NCBI GenBank assembly: GCA_905250885.1
Contig: CAJNOQ010003445.1
Coordinates: 1-20,259 of the forward strand
Length of the DNA stretch: 20,259 nucleotides
Source of the DNA: Didymodactylos carnosus
Lineage: Eukaryota; Rotifera; Eurotatoria; Philodinida; Philodinidae
Reading direction: 5' to 3'
Part shown: piece by piece, positions 1 to 9,621 of the stretch
How the letters are laid out: each line of letters starts with the position of its first letter
Position numbering within the stretch: position 1 is the stretch's first letter
Notes under the pieces: generated by a model
What the model was told of the DNA's origin: nothing
Databases searched by the model: none
What the model saw: the letters and a program-made list of their open reading frames with translations, nothing else
Translations under genes and position numbers: made by a program

Positions 1-127
1 TTTTTTTATATTATGGTATTTTTGAGCCAATATATAAATAAAACGAAAGAAAGACAATTTGATTTTATGTTAAAATAACTTGTAGTTGTGTGCCTTATCT
101 ATATAACATATAATCATAGCTTCGCTC

Positions 128-692
128 CTAGACATCAAAAAAGGGCCGAAAACGTGCGGGGTCCTTAAAATCATTGTTTACGTCAGTTAATGCAGCCCAC
201 TTTTTCCGCATGGACAATTGATTGCTTGAAATCAGCTTCTCGATTTCGCTACTACGATGTCGCGCTTGCAGCATTCGCTGGGCGATGGCTTCCTGCTTCG
301 ATGAATTTGCATCGTAAAGTACAGGGCGGTACTAATTTAGACACGCTGCCAACGTTCGAGTCAACGTAGCGATGTTAAGAATAAATGATTGATCAATTCT
401 CTCAGAAAACATTCGCCACTTTTTAAAACGCGCGTGAAAGCTTTCGACCACCCATCGGCATTTTGTGACGAGTCTTGTCTCGTTCGCTTCTTCACTTGTG
501 AATTGTTTAGAGTTTTTATCAAAAAAACCAGGCATCTTCACATCGTAACCCATCTCCTCAAACACAGCAGCCACATCATGAAAGCCCCTGTTCACAATTT
601 GTACGTCACCATCTTCACAAATTGTGGATAAGCCCTCACATTTGTTCCCCCTTGATATCCAAGTCACAAGATAGACTTTGAGCTCTCATAAT
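128..692 (-). pseudogene. DDE_Tnp_4-like (Harbinger-type) transposase, C-terminal fragment
   Basis: C-terminal part of a DDE superfamily endonuclease that once moved a DNA transposon. The diagnostic block is at 332-667: an IVNRGFHDV-type motif (third-strand Asp replaced by Asn in DRGF), then EEANETRLVTK, then RWVVESFHARFKKW, the usual order in DDE_Tnp_4 proteins. An in-frame TAG at 332-334 interrupts it. The same frame then continues for about 67 codons (YRPVLYDAN onward, as in family C-termini) to a TAG at 128-130. Upstream the frame opens only after a TGA near 692, and the N-terminal DNA-binding part and first catalytic residues are not seen. The first codon at 667 is GTG inside the frame, not a real start. 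The DRGF Asp-to-Asn change, nonsense codon and truncation all indicate an inactive relic. Family assignment rests on motif recall, not a search. Confidence 0.75.
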
Positions 693-1237
693 ACATTTCA
701 TCATTACGTAAGAAATTGAAGGACAGTCTGAGCAGTATCTGAATCTCAAAATAACTTCATCAGTTGTTCACATTGCGTCCTGAGAAAAGATCTGTTAGGA
801 TTCTGAAAGAAATCTCACCTTCGTGTCTGAAAAAGTGTACATAGAAAATCGTAGATGAAATGCATGGTTAGTTGACGAGGATTACAGACATATCGATGGT
901 TGGATGTAAGAAGATAGCCACGCGATGTTTCTAGAATAGTGTGTGCGACGCCGATTTCGTCTTTGAGCAATATTTTAAGATTCATAATATAACATCATTT
1001 TTTTAAAACTATGGTGAAGATAAGATGAGGGTTGGATCTCACAATAGGTGCTTCACGGTCAGTGTAAGGCAATTTTGAGTAAGGCGCTTTTCGATTTTCA
1101 AGCTGAAACTTCGGCGAGTAATAGAGGCAGCCTATGCGCAATTTCTGGCAAAAAATGGCGCGAGTTGTGCTAGAAACTTCGGAGACGTCTCGTTTTATTC
1201 AGAATGGAATGGACTAACATTTTTTCAATATATCCTG
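693..1237. other. intergenic stretch, no gene recognised
   Basis: AT-rich sequence with frequent stops in all frames. I see no coding signal, RNA gene or clear repeat here. Confidence 0.5.
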
Positions 1238-1427
1238 AATCCGCTAGGTTGTTGGGAAAAACGGAGTTTTCTGGAGGTCTTTTAGACCTGTTCCAAAAAA
1301 TTAACATGAATATTTTTCACTGATCTATATAGATCTCGACATCCTCTTTCATTTGAGATCAAAATGAAGGTTGTACGAAAGGGATAGCAGGTCTAAATAA
1401 GCTCCGAAAAATCACAAAATCCGCTGG
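1238..1427. repeat. degenerate inverted repeat
   Basis: A 10-base word at 1281-1290 (TTTAGACCTG) recurs inverted at 1388-1397, with weaker similarity extending outward on both sides. A perfect 14-bp palindrome, GATCTATATAGATC, lies at 1322-1335 near the centre. A small hairpin, AGGTCT-TTT-AGACCT, lies within the left arm. AATCCGCT also occurs as a direct repeat on both sides. This may be an old foldback element; divergence is high and the boundaries are uncertain. Confidence 0.35.
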
Positions 1428-2219
1428 GACATGCCGAAAACTGCGCTTTTTTGTTGGAAAATAAAATGAGTATAATTTTTTTTTCTAGATCGATAGCGAA
1501 CTGTGGTTTTCACCACTGCAATCAACGTGCAAAACTGCATCGGAAATTATTTGTTTCCTGCCTTCTGCACTCTAAATCGATGTAATGGTGGTAGGGTCTA
1601 TATGGATTTACCCCATTAAGGCATTAAGGGCATTAAGTACCATGATCCCCATTTGGGGATATTATATAAATGATTCTATTATTTTTAGATGTGTAAATAT
1701 GTTTATTATGTAGCATATTGTTGAAGAAAGCATAAAATTTGCCTCACACAATAATCGGCACGACCTTCAAATGACAGAAAATTGCCTAAGAAAATTTATG
1801 GGGTTCTAAGTTTGAAAGCCTAAAAATTCAATAAAATAATATACTAATGAAATTTTATTTTTAAATCTTATTTCGATACATCTTTTTATGCATAAAAATT
1901 CAGAAACATCAAGATTTAAAAAAATCTAGTATCTTATGCATTAGACCAACAAATACATCAAGTTCTGTCCTTGCATTTTTCAGAGTTCATTGGATTCCGC
2001 GTCCATATGTCAACTAAAACTTTCGTTTACAGACATCATAAATGTTTTACTTTGCACTCAGATCAATGTCTCCTTCTATTCTGTAGTCTCTTAGTCCGCA
2101 TAACAGTTCACGAATTTAATTATGGAATGAGGCTATTTGCACTCAGGGAGGTATAATCAATTAAATATTATCGGTGTCAAAATACAGTGCAGATTGCTAT
2201 TTTTTTAATAACTCAATAA
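1428..2219. other. intergenic stretch, no gene recognised
   Basis: AT-rich spacer. The only local structure noted is three imperfect tandem copies of GGCATTAAG at 1614-1637. A 61-codon open frame at 1971-2156 has no recognisable motif and I do not call it a gene. Confidence 0.45.
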
Positions 2220-2571
2220 CAACATAATACAGAACATTGCGGTTTGACTGATCAAGGAAAAAATCCTCTCGGACAGTTTGTTCTAAAGCCATTGATATCG
2301 TTATATATTGCGAATGAGTGTATGCATGCACACGAAAAAGCCGAGTATCATTTGTTTTCGAAAGAGCAAGCTGAGCAATTTGTTATTAATTACTCAAACA
2401 GAGAGAAAGCCATCGATCACGTATTAGACAAAGAAGATCAACAGCAAACAATTACAAACAGAAAGATTCTGGCAAGCGTCATCAAATGCATTTTATTTCT
2501 GCGGAAACAAAATTTAACCTTTAGAAGTGGCGATGACGATGGTATTCCTTGTGACTCAAATCAAAATTTAG

Positions 2572-2625
2572 GTAATATAAATTTCAATTAAGCGCATTTG
2601 TCTAAAAATCTTATTGTACTCTCAG
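2572..2625 (+). other. intron 1 of the hAT transposase relic (54 nt, GT-AG)
   Basis: The donor GTAATA follows TTA-G, and the acceptor ACTCTCAG precedes GA-AAT. Removing it rebuilds ...NQNLGNFKDLS..., which matches the family's conserved GNF motif, whereas the unspliced frame stops at 2591. Confidence 0.7.
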
Positions 2626-3019
2626 GAAATTTTAAAGACTTAAGTTTGTTTCGTATCGAAAGTAGTGATACAGTGTTGTAACAACACTTCAAAACTTGTG
2701 CCAAGATACTATGTACATGTGCGCCGAAATTTAAAATGTATTAATTGGTATTTGTGGCAGTATAATAAAAGGACAAATTCCTTGTCGTGTAGTCGAAGAA
2801 AAAAAGTTCTACTCAATTTTGTCGATGTAACATCGGATATCAGCGGAACGGAACAGTTGTCTCTCGCGATTCGTTACTTAAACTGTGGCAACAATCAAAT
2901 CGAGATTAGGAAGGAGTTTATCAGCTTCACATCACTCTTTGATAGCTCAGCAAATGGAATATCGGAAAAGATTATGGACTATTTACGCTCAGCTGGTCTT
3001 GATTTAGCATATTTATGAG

Positions 3020-3081
3020 GTAGATTGTTTTGTTCCTTTCGTACTGAGCACTCGAACTTAAAGCATCTTGAACACTTCTAG
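3020..3081 (+). other. intron 2 of the hAT transposase relic (62 nt, GT-AG)
   Basis: The donor GTAGAT and the acceptor CACTTCTAG flank the split Gly codon of the GQGYDG motif. Removing it joins SAGLDLAYL to GQGYDGCSVMSG, with only the in-frame TGA (3016-3018, probably a former CGA Arg codon) between them. Confidence 0.65.
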
Positions 3082-3763
3082 GTCAAGGTTATGACGGATG
3101 CAGCGTCATGTCGGGCCATCTCGGTGGAGTTCAAAAAATAATTGCATTTGGTGCCGTCAACTGTTGTCGAGAAACCGTTCAGTGATGTGAAACAAATGTT
3201 CGATTTCTACGAAAATGATCTACCGTCGAGTGGTATTGATATCATCACAGCTGAGTTTGAGCTGTGGCAACACAAATGGAGGAAAACTCGAGCGGAAGAG
3301 AGACCATCAAATGCTACCGAGACGTTGAATGTTTTAACTACTATTCATTCATTCTATCCTAATTTAAATCGTTTGTTTGAGATATTTGCAATATTACCAG
3401 TAACAGTGGCTACAGCGGAGCGATCGTGTTCAACGATGAAGCGTATGAAAACTAGTCTAAGGAATAGTATTGATGATGAACGGTTACGCAATCTTGCCTT
3501 AGTTCACACAAAACAAAATGCAAGAAAACCCGTATATCAATTTACATCTATAGAACACCTCCCGTTAACAAAATCCTCGCTACGGGCCAGGGTAATGCTG
3601 GTCTGCGCGTTCGGTCCTTTGACTTTACGAACTTATATCTACGAAGAGCGTTTCATGACTTCAAACCGAAGACAACGGTCACACCTCCCTCCGGCCAGTG
3701 TACGCTTGGGACTATCAAAATATGTTATGCAGCTGTCTCTGATTTGATATCTAAGCTTCGTAC

Positions 3764-4076
3764 ATATCATCGATAAAAAAAAATTAAAGTTTGTTTAGAG
3801 TTAAAGAAAAGTACTTTTTCTTATTCAGCACACTTGATAACCTGAAAAATTTTCCATATTTAGCGAGGGGTCCCTACAAAAAGTTAAGAAAAATTTTCAA
3901 ACAAATTGCCGCAGAGAAATCCCCATGGTAAAATTATAAAATTTTGAAAATTTTTCTTAACTTTTTGTCGGTACCCGTCGCTAAAAATAGAAAATTTTCC
4001 AGGTTGTCAAATGTGCTGAATACGAAAAAGCACTTCTCTTTAACTCTAAATGAACTTCAATTTTTGTCGGTGATAT
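3764..4076. repeat. foldback (palindromic MITE-like) element
   Basis: Two arms of about 140 bp in inverted orientation, roughly 3764-3899 and 3943-4076, separated by a short spacer rich in A and T. Matching blocks read outward to inward include ATATCAYCGAYAAAAA, TTTAGAGTTAAAGARAAGT, CTTTTTCKTATTCAGCACA, ATTTTC, TTTAGCGA and AAAAAGTTAAGAAAAATTTT. No protein is encoded and no convincing target duplication is visible. It lies 17 bp after the last stop of the hAT relic, so it may be part of the same insertion cluster. Confidence 0.8.
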
Positions 4077-5137
4077 GATCTAATATAAATCTTAAGTGTT
4101 CTCGAAACCTTCCCAGAGGCTTGCTAAATTGAAGACAAAACAAAATGGTGATTGAAAACAATACTTCGGCGCTGGGGTGCACCGGTGCGAGACTTTTACA
4201 TAAGTAAGATATAAGTCAGCTCTTGAAAATGAACACTGTGTTTGTCCGAAACGTCGAAGGAAATCAATAAATGAAAGTAAAAGGAAGTTCAAAGTAGCGG
4301 CTGTTACAATAGCGTTTCTATGTTTATCTGGTACAATGTTTGACTCCACGTAAACGTCGTTGCTTAATAGTTGCTGCACTACAGATGACCGGCTTCGTGC
4401 GACATCTATCGTGTAGCATAGAAAAAGTGTTTGTTACTATCACTCTGTTTGTTTGTTCTGAATTTTACGTTTGTTTTTTTCGTTGTCGAGCATTTCTTTT
4501 TCTTGTGTGTCAATATGTTGCTCGTGTGCTAATTTAGAGTTTTAGACTTTTAGAGTTTTAAACCGAATGGACGATATATCTCACGAACAGAAAACAGCAG
4601 ACGATCCAACATGTTTTTCTTTTATATCGAAAGTTTTGAACACATGATTAGATTCAGATTTCTATTCTATGAACCCGTCCGAAACTCGTTTTTCAAAAAT
4701 GTTCATTTTTCACCCAAAAAACCTGGATTTGAACTTTTCAGAAACCGGATTTTTAATCTTATAACCAAAAACATTTTTAAAACAACTTTCTAAAAATATG
4801 CTTTTGTAGAGAATTGAATTCTCCACAAAATGGAGTATTTGTTTTTGAGTTTACTTGCTATGTACATTTTGTACATAGTTGTACAGGTTCCGACTTACTG
4901 TCCAGTTTTTCAGCTCTTATTCTGATACAGCAACTTGATTTTTGCGCAGATCGATCAAATATACAAAGAACACAGGAAGTTGTGAAAATCAAAACTTCGC
5001 CATTGTGTGAAGTGCCTCAAATATGCTTGACAAAAAAGTGCGTAACGTCGCGACGAAAAATGTAACGTTGTGACGCTTATATTTTGTGTTTTTCAGGCAA
5101 ATCTAATAACCTAAGCGGAACATTTTTTTTCCATTAG
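4077..5137. other. non-coding stretch with a retroelement-tail-like motif and small hairpins
   Basis: At about 4215-4275 the sequence has a small hairpin followed by CCGAAACGTC, GAAGG and CAATAAATG. This arrangement resembles motifs I recall from 3' tails of Penelope-like and other retroelements; it is a resemblance only. A hairpin with 8-bp arms, TATGTACA-TTT-TGTACATA, lies at 4859-4877. Open frames at 4092-4379, 4340-4537, 4611-4793 and 4814-5065 show no domain and are not called as genes. Confidence 0.35.
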
Positions 5138-5275
5138 AAAGCCCGTGAGCTGCTCTACCAGATCGGAATCAAGGAATGTTCCGTTTGTGGAACTACTTTC
5201 GCAGCAAATCAGGATTTGCGCAGCAGCACTCTTAAAAAAGGACCTTTTTTGCATAACGCCTTAACGCAACACTAA
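5138..5275 (+). pseudogene. possible exon fragment with a C2H2-like cysteine/histidine pattern
   Basis: A 46-codon frame begins straight after a good splice acceptor (TTTTTTTTCCATTAG) and ends at TAA 5273-5275. It is locally less AT-rich than its surroundings and reads like coding sequence: KARELLYQIGIKECSVCGTT, then FAANQDLRS. Cys14 and Cys17 (CSVC) followed by Phe21, Leu27, His39 and His45 give a C-x2-C ... H-x5-H pattern, but the middle spacing (21 residues) is too long for a normal C2H2 finger. No upstream exon was found, and the codon just before the acceptor is TAG. I do not recognise the protein; it may be a displaced gene or transposon fragment. Confidence 0.25.
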
Positions 5276-5910
5276 AATCTTTCTCAAAGCCCGATGCAAC
5301 ATCCAAGAAACTTCGTTTTCACAGCATAAGTAGAGCATGATGAACTGCGTCAATTGATGTTTAAACGAACTTTCTAGCTACTTTAGTTTCCGAGATAACC
5401 GAAGTTTATTGCGTCAAAAACGTAACACCATGACGTTTGGACAAGCCGTCTATCACAAAAAGAATCGGATCAAGAACTGAATTCTAAAGGTATAGAAAGA
5501 CCATTACAAAAAAGGATAGGTTTGTTTTGACCATCCGGTACACTACGTGAAGTTTATTGTGTAGTCCATGTGAAATAGATGATTCGGATCATTGCAAGAT
5601 GATAACCTATTTTGTTCAATTTTTTTAGCACTTTCGACTGATATATAGCTCAAAATCATAAAGCTCAGGACGAAAGAAAAAAAATTAAAATGCAAAAACA
5701 TATGTGGGTTTTGAGCGACTTTCGAGAATTTTTCGTAGGGCTCTTCGCAGAAATTTCATAAATCGGTAAGAAAATGTTTCTAAAGCTTCAAAATTTGGAT
5801 TTCTGGATCATTTTCAGTGGAGAATCGAATGAGCATGCTTAGAGATAAAAGTAATTTTTCACCGGATAATCGAGTTTCTCAATGGTAGTACGGACTGACT
5901 CTTAAGACGT
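5276..5910. other. intergenic stretch, no gene recognised
   Basis: No open frame with a recognisable motif and no clear repeat. It shares only a loose local resemblance (AACGTAACaccaTGACGTTT) with 5038-5074, where a similar AACGT/GACG-rich word occurs. Confidence 0.4.
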
Positions 5911-6260
5911 TGCACATTCGTTTAAACTAATTTATTTCGAATAAGGTAAACTAATTTGGTTTTTGAAATAAAGTTCAACTAATTTCGACTGTCGAAATTC
6001 AAATTTATACAGAAAAAGTTCTTCAAATGAAGTTAATAAATCAAAACTGTTTCACATCAGTTTGAATGATTGAATTAATTTCCAATAGTTTAAATCAACT
6101 AGTTTGAAGTCATTTAGTAGAAGAAATTAAGCTAAAGTGAAATCAGGTTCGAAATTAGTTTAAAGTCATTCGGAATGTATTCATTTAAACGAATGTCATT
6201 TTAAACTAGTTACAATTAATTTTTTTCAAACTAATTGGAAACAACTTAACAACTGAAATA
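5911..6260. repeat. degenerate AAACTAATTT-rich tract bounded by a short inverted repeat
   Basis: About 350 bp with many variants of AAACTAATTT and its reverse complement (AACTAGTT, AATTAATTT, AAATTAGTTT). The word CATTCGTTTAAA at 5915-5926 recurs inverted as TTTAAACGAATG at 6184-6195. Stem-loop potential is high, but individual copies are too degenerate to define a unit length. Possibly an old expanded repeat or the remains of a non-autonomous element. Confidence 0.4.
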
Positions 6261-7805
6261 CATTTAAATTAATTTAGATTTTTGGTTCAATGTAAACTGA
6301 TGTATTTTATTGACCTCTCAAATTATTTTAAATTAAGTTTTGAATGTTTTTTTTCTGATTTGATTTCCGCTCGAATCTTTTTATTTTTTTGGCATAATTT
6401 TTTTCAGCATTATTCATGTACGTTTCTGTTGAAGATCGCTCACCATCATCGATCTCGGAAACGCATGTAATATTGTCCCCTAATTAGAGCGATAGATTTA
6501 TTATTTTTAGCAAAGTTCTTTCCTGCTCGTGTGACAACGTGACGGACGAGAGCCTTTCTCACTATTTCTTGTAGTTTCCCTTGTTTGATACTGTGAGATT
6601 AGCTCTACGTTCTATATTTCAATCGGATTTACCTCATCTTTCTTTTGATTTAAAAACTTTATTTCTAGAAATTTCTCTAACATCTCAAGAAATCAAGATT
6701 ATTGTCAAAGCTGTTACGGACTTTATCATTCAGTCAGATCGTTTTTGATGTGAAGGACTGATAAAACATTTCTTCCTTTTTATTATCACTGTTGCAGTTC
6801 AGAGCATAATATATTCTCCCTGCTTTACTTCTCATTAATACCAGCTTCCATAATATGATCACAGACTTAAAGAGATTCGTCTATTATTGCACTTTCTTTT
6901 TTATTGTTATATTCACAAGTAGAATCTACATATGTATTTGTCTCAGTTCTTCGTTAGATTGTTTAGTTGACTCTGCACCATAGACCTTGGTCTGCTCGCT
7001 TAGTCAAGTTTGTTGGATCTTTTCTTAATAAACAGGATTATAGACGATTAAAAAGAAAAGTTCTTTCCTATGAATATGGGCCACCAATTCTGTTCTGAAT
7101 ACGATGATCATCTCAAAAAGGTTCTTAAAGCAACAGCAATATCTTAGAAAAAAGTCTTTCTGTATCCAGATAAACCAATGTAAACCAGCTACCATGGCGT
7201 TCTAGAAAGCTCACTTCCATGCGTTTTGGAAAAAAACCTAAGCGAGCCAAATCAAAGAACATAAGTCAAAAGCCTGAGTTTTATTTCGAGAGGATGCCGT
7301 GTGTTGAAAATGACCTGACCCTACTTTCTCATGTAATACGCCTATTTTCAGTTTTTATGAAGAGCACTGGGATAGTTGAATAGTAGTGAACATCAGAGAA
7401 TCGAACGGTGGCAATACGCTCGATCAACACACGGATTTTTTTTCTAATCTAAGGTTACACTATAAACTAAGGATTTTCCAAAAGAAAAGAGGTTCTAATA
7501 GCCTAAACAAAAAGTATATGAGTTTCAAGTTGGGTTTTCATAATCAGCTGTAGGAGGTAAAAGATCAATATAGAAGACCAAATTGAGAATATCAATTTGA
7601 TAATTCGGATAATTCAGTATTCTTCGACATAGAAAAGTCGATGTAAACCCTCTCAATATTTTAAACAATAAAAGAATTTTGTTCAGAATAAATAAATACT
7701 CAATAGAGGTCCATCCCAAAATTTTTATGTGAGTTATTTTCGATAAACAGTATCACTAGTGCAGAACAAAAAAGTAGAGCTGTTCTCTTCAAGACGTTCA
7801 TAGAG
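6261..7805. other. long intergenic stretch, no gene recognised
   Basis: AT-rich DNA with only short open frames (6282-6470 plus, 7525-7719 minus), neither with a motif. The latter lies downstream of the GTPase gene on the same strand, but I see no splice path or domain that connects them. No RNA gene or strong repeat was seen. Confidence 0.45.
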
Positions 7806-8585
7806 TTAAAGAATCGTGCAATAATCACAAATGTAATTACAACAATCCCGACAGCATTCGCAGCAACAATCACAATAATGACTTTTCGCCCTTCTTCTCT
7901 GTAGTATCAGCGGCTCTCTCTCATCAGAACGATTTCGGTTGCTCATCATCGGCGGCGATTTATCAAAACTAATAACTTTTGCCAAAAGATCTTTGCGTAG
8001 TTTCATAACGTTTTCAAGCATCGGCTCTCGAACACCCGAATATCGTAAAACTTCCGAGTTTAATGCACCTGTATATACATGACCAAGTTTACAAAAGGAA
8101 ACCAATTCACCAAGATTTTCCCCTTGTAATTGTAAATCGAATTGTCTCAAATCTTCTGCACGTTTGTTCTCACAATGTGTTATAATAAGCAATGTTTTCC
8201 ATGTTAATGTTTCACCTAAATATTCTCGTAATATCCGAAACGACGCTAAATCTTCCTGAATAATACTTTTCATATCGAACACCAAGCCAATAAAAGTGTA
8301 GTCCGTTTGAAATAGATGATTTCGAATTAATTTAAGTTTTTCCTCGTTGCTATACTGATTATAAATATCGTTTCTAACGTCGTTCAATCCTGGAGTATCG
8401 ACAATCTTTACTTCGTACAATTTATTGTTATCAGATGCCACTGTAATTGTCTGTGATGCAACATTATTTGTTGCAGTATATAACGTTGACTGAGTATTCA
8501 CATATTCTGGATTTTTCAACGTTTCAATAAGAGTAGTTTTACCAGCATCCGTTTTGCCTAATAATATGCAATTTATTTGAATCAT
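7806..8585 (-). CDS. AIG1/GIMAP-like GTPase with cysteine-rich, CaaX-ending tail
   Basis: A 259-residue, single-exon GTPase of the AIG1 (GIMAP/IAN) type; family members act at membranes in immunity- and stress-related signalling, but the role here is unknown. The P-loop is GKTDAGKT (residues 10-17), preceded by the hydrophobic strand INCILL. The G3 motif DTPG is at 63-66 (VDTPGLND). The family's middle region follows (TFIGLVFDM, then SFRILREYLGETLTWKTLLI). G4 is the unusual THCEN at 136-140, where family members have an RKED- or NKxD-like motif. The segment ELVSFCKLGHVYTGALNS matches the G5 area. After about residue 215 comes a basic stretch (RNRS, QRRRAK), then ten cysteines within the last 22 residues, ending CTIL. 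A CaaX box with C-terminal Leu would predict geranylgeranylation and the clustered cysteines palmitoylation; both are inferences. Start is ATG, stop is TAA, and the frame has no interruption, so this is the best candidate for a working gene here. Confidence 0.85.
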   Translation of the reverse strand: MIQINCILLGKTDAGKTTLIETLKNPEYVNTQSTLYTATNNVASQTITVASDNNKLYEVKIVDTPGLNDVRNDIYNQYSNEEKLKLIRNHLFQTDYTFIGLVFDMKSIIQEDLASFRILREYLGETLTWKTLLIITHCENKRAEDLRQFDLQLQGENLGELVSFCKLGHVYTGALNSEVLRYSGVREPMLENVMKLRKDLLAKVISFDKSPPMMSNRNRSDEREPLILQRRRAKSHYCDCCCECCRDCCNYICDYCTIL

Positions 8586-9129
8586 TGTTAAGGATATAAA
8601 TGAATTGAATTATATTAACCTCTCTAGAATAGTACTTGATCAAGGTATAAATAAACTTTTTTGTTTCTGTTTCTCATGGACAAACTCAACAAACAATCTT
8701 TTGCCTTTTAAGAAGTAACAGATTTTTTTCATCGTTTTGTTCCACGTCGACGAGTTTCTATTACATATATCCATATAGTTTGTTCTTTTTTTCTAACCTT
8801 AACCGATTCTGTATAACTTGAATTGTGGCTCGGTTTTTGTTTCTCATTTTAATTCAAAATAATGTTGAGATTATTGTTTCAAAACCACGCTTCAAGATAA
8901 AGAAAAGCCCTGTTTAATACAGAATGATAGTAGTCGTACGGTACAATATTTGATGTCTAGAAAGCGAAGAAAAACATGTTTGTTCGAGTTTTCATCGTAG
9001 TACACCGAAAGGTAGACTGAACCGGTTTAGCAGACACTCTGAAGGCCAAGGACTAGTCTATTGTTAAGTTCATGACTGTCAATAACACATGAAAACATAG
9101 GTTACTGGCAGTCCGTTGTCATGCTTTCT
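8586..9129. other. upstream region of the GTPase gene; no other gene seen
   Basis: AT-rich 5' flank of the minus-strand GTPase gene. TATA-like words occur (for example near 8595-8602 and 8645-8652), but in such AT-rich DNA they are not diagnostic and I do not assign a promoter. Confidence 0.35.
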
Positions 9130-9621
9130 GATCCGATCGGGCAAGTAGATGTCACCCGTTCTGGCAAGATTTCCTCACTTTTCTTTCAACGGATTAACGC
9201 ATAAATCAAAGCTATAGCACATGTAGACACTTATTCGACGTGACAGAACGGCAAAAACTGTATCAAATAGAGTTTTCCTTTGTGATAAGATACTTTCTTG
9301 TACGATCAAAAAACTGACCAACTAGATCTGCCTCATGATTATCTTGCCTGGTCAGGCAAACCTGCCCGTTCGAGCAATATTTTGCGATCAGGCAAGGACA
9401 AAAAGCTGCCTGATCGGGCGAGATACCTTACCTTAATGGGCAATATCATCTGGCCTGAACGAGCAATATTGCTGAATCAGGCCAGACAAATTGCGCAAAC
9501 ATAAATTGAACACATAACTTTAACATATAGTGAATAATCAGTGCATGAGAAGTAGAATGAATACTCCCACCCATTAGAGGACTGATGATTCTTGAGGTCA
9601 GACCTTGCCCGAACGGGCAAG
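9130..9621. repeat. cluster of short TTGCCYG-CRGGCAA palindromes
   Basis: At least nine related GC-rich words sit in about 490 bp of otherwise AT-rich DNA. They approach the palindrome TTGCCYGWWCRGGCAA. The best copy, at 9604-9621, has perfect 8-bp arms: CTTGCCCG-AA-CGGGCAAG. Another is TTGCCTGGTCAGGCAA at 9344-9359. Others lie near 9130-9145, 9154-9168, 9363-9376, 9383-9394, 9407-9420, 9451-9465 and 9473-9484. The 68-codon frame at 9298-9504 is made largely of this repeat and is not treated as a gene. Function is unknown: it could be a degenerate satellite, a binding-site array, or part of a non-autonomous transposon. Confidence 0.6.

Larger units (their letters stand above)
2220..3747 (+). 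pseudogene. hAT transposase (ZMYM1/DUF4371 type), internally deleted and frameshifted
   Basis: Relic of a cut-and-paste transposase. The N-terminal part at 2220-2571 carries the post-zinc-finger HEKAEYHL motif and an NRKILASVIKCILFL helix, as in DUF4371 proteins. A 54-nt intron then joins it to GNFKDLSLFRI. The next 130 nt need at least two frame changes and contain stops, with recognisable pieces such as EEKKFYSILS. The block VTSDISGTEQLSLAIRYLN near 2826 is the usual D-E-T-T-D-I-S-equivalent catalytic region, here with V for E. After an in-frame TGA at 3016-3018 and a 62-nt intron, GQGYDGCSVMSGHLGGVQ follows. Near 3140 the sequence jumps, out of frame, to the C-terminal hAT dimerisation region: DFYENDLPS, ELWQHKW, LPVTVATAERSCSTMKRMKT, LRN and LALVH. 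The large central domain, probably 250-350 residues, is deleted. The last about 60 codons do not look like the family. No TIRs or TSD were identified. Confidence 0.8.

Noticed and set aside
389..631. 80-codon plus-strand frame
   Set aside because: It is antisense to the recognisable DDE transposase fragment.
4092..4379. 95-codon minus-strand frame
   Set aside because: It runs antisense across the retroelement-tail-like motif, with no domain and no coding-like composition.
8595..8652. TATA-like words upstream of the GTPase gene
   Set aside because: Such words are abundant in this AT-rich DNA, and none has a supporting initiator or spacing that would identify a promoter.
9298..9504. 68-codon plus-strand frame (LPDRARYL, IWPERAIL)
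   Set aside because: It is largely a translation of the short palindromic repeats; the similar peptide words simply reflect repeated DNA.
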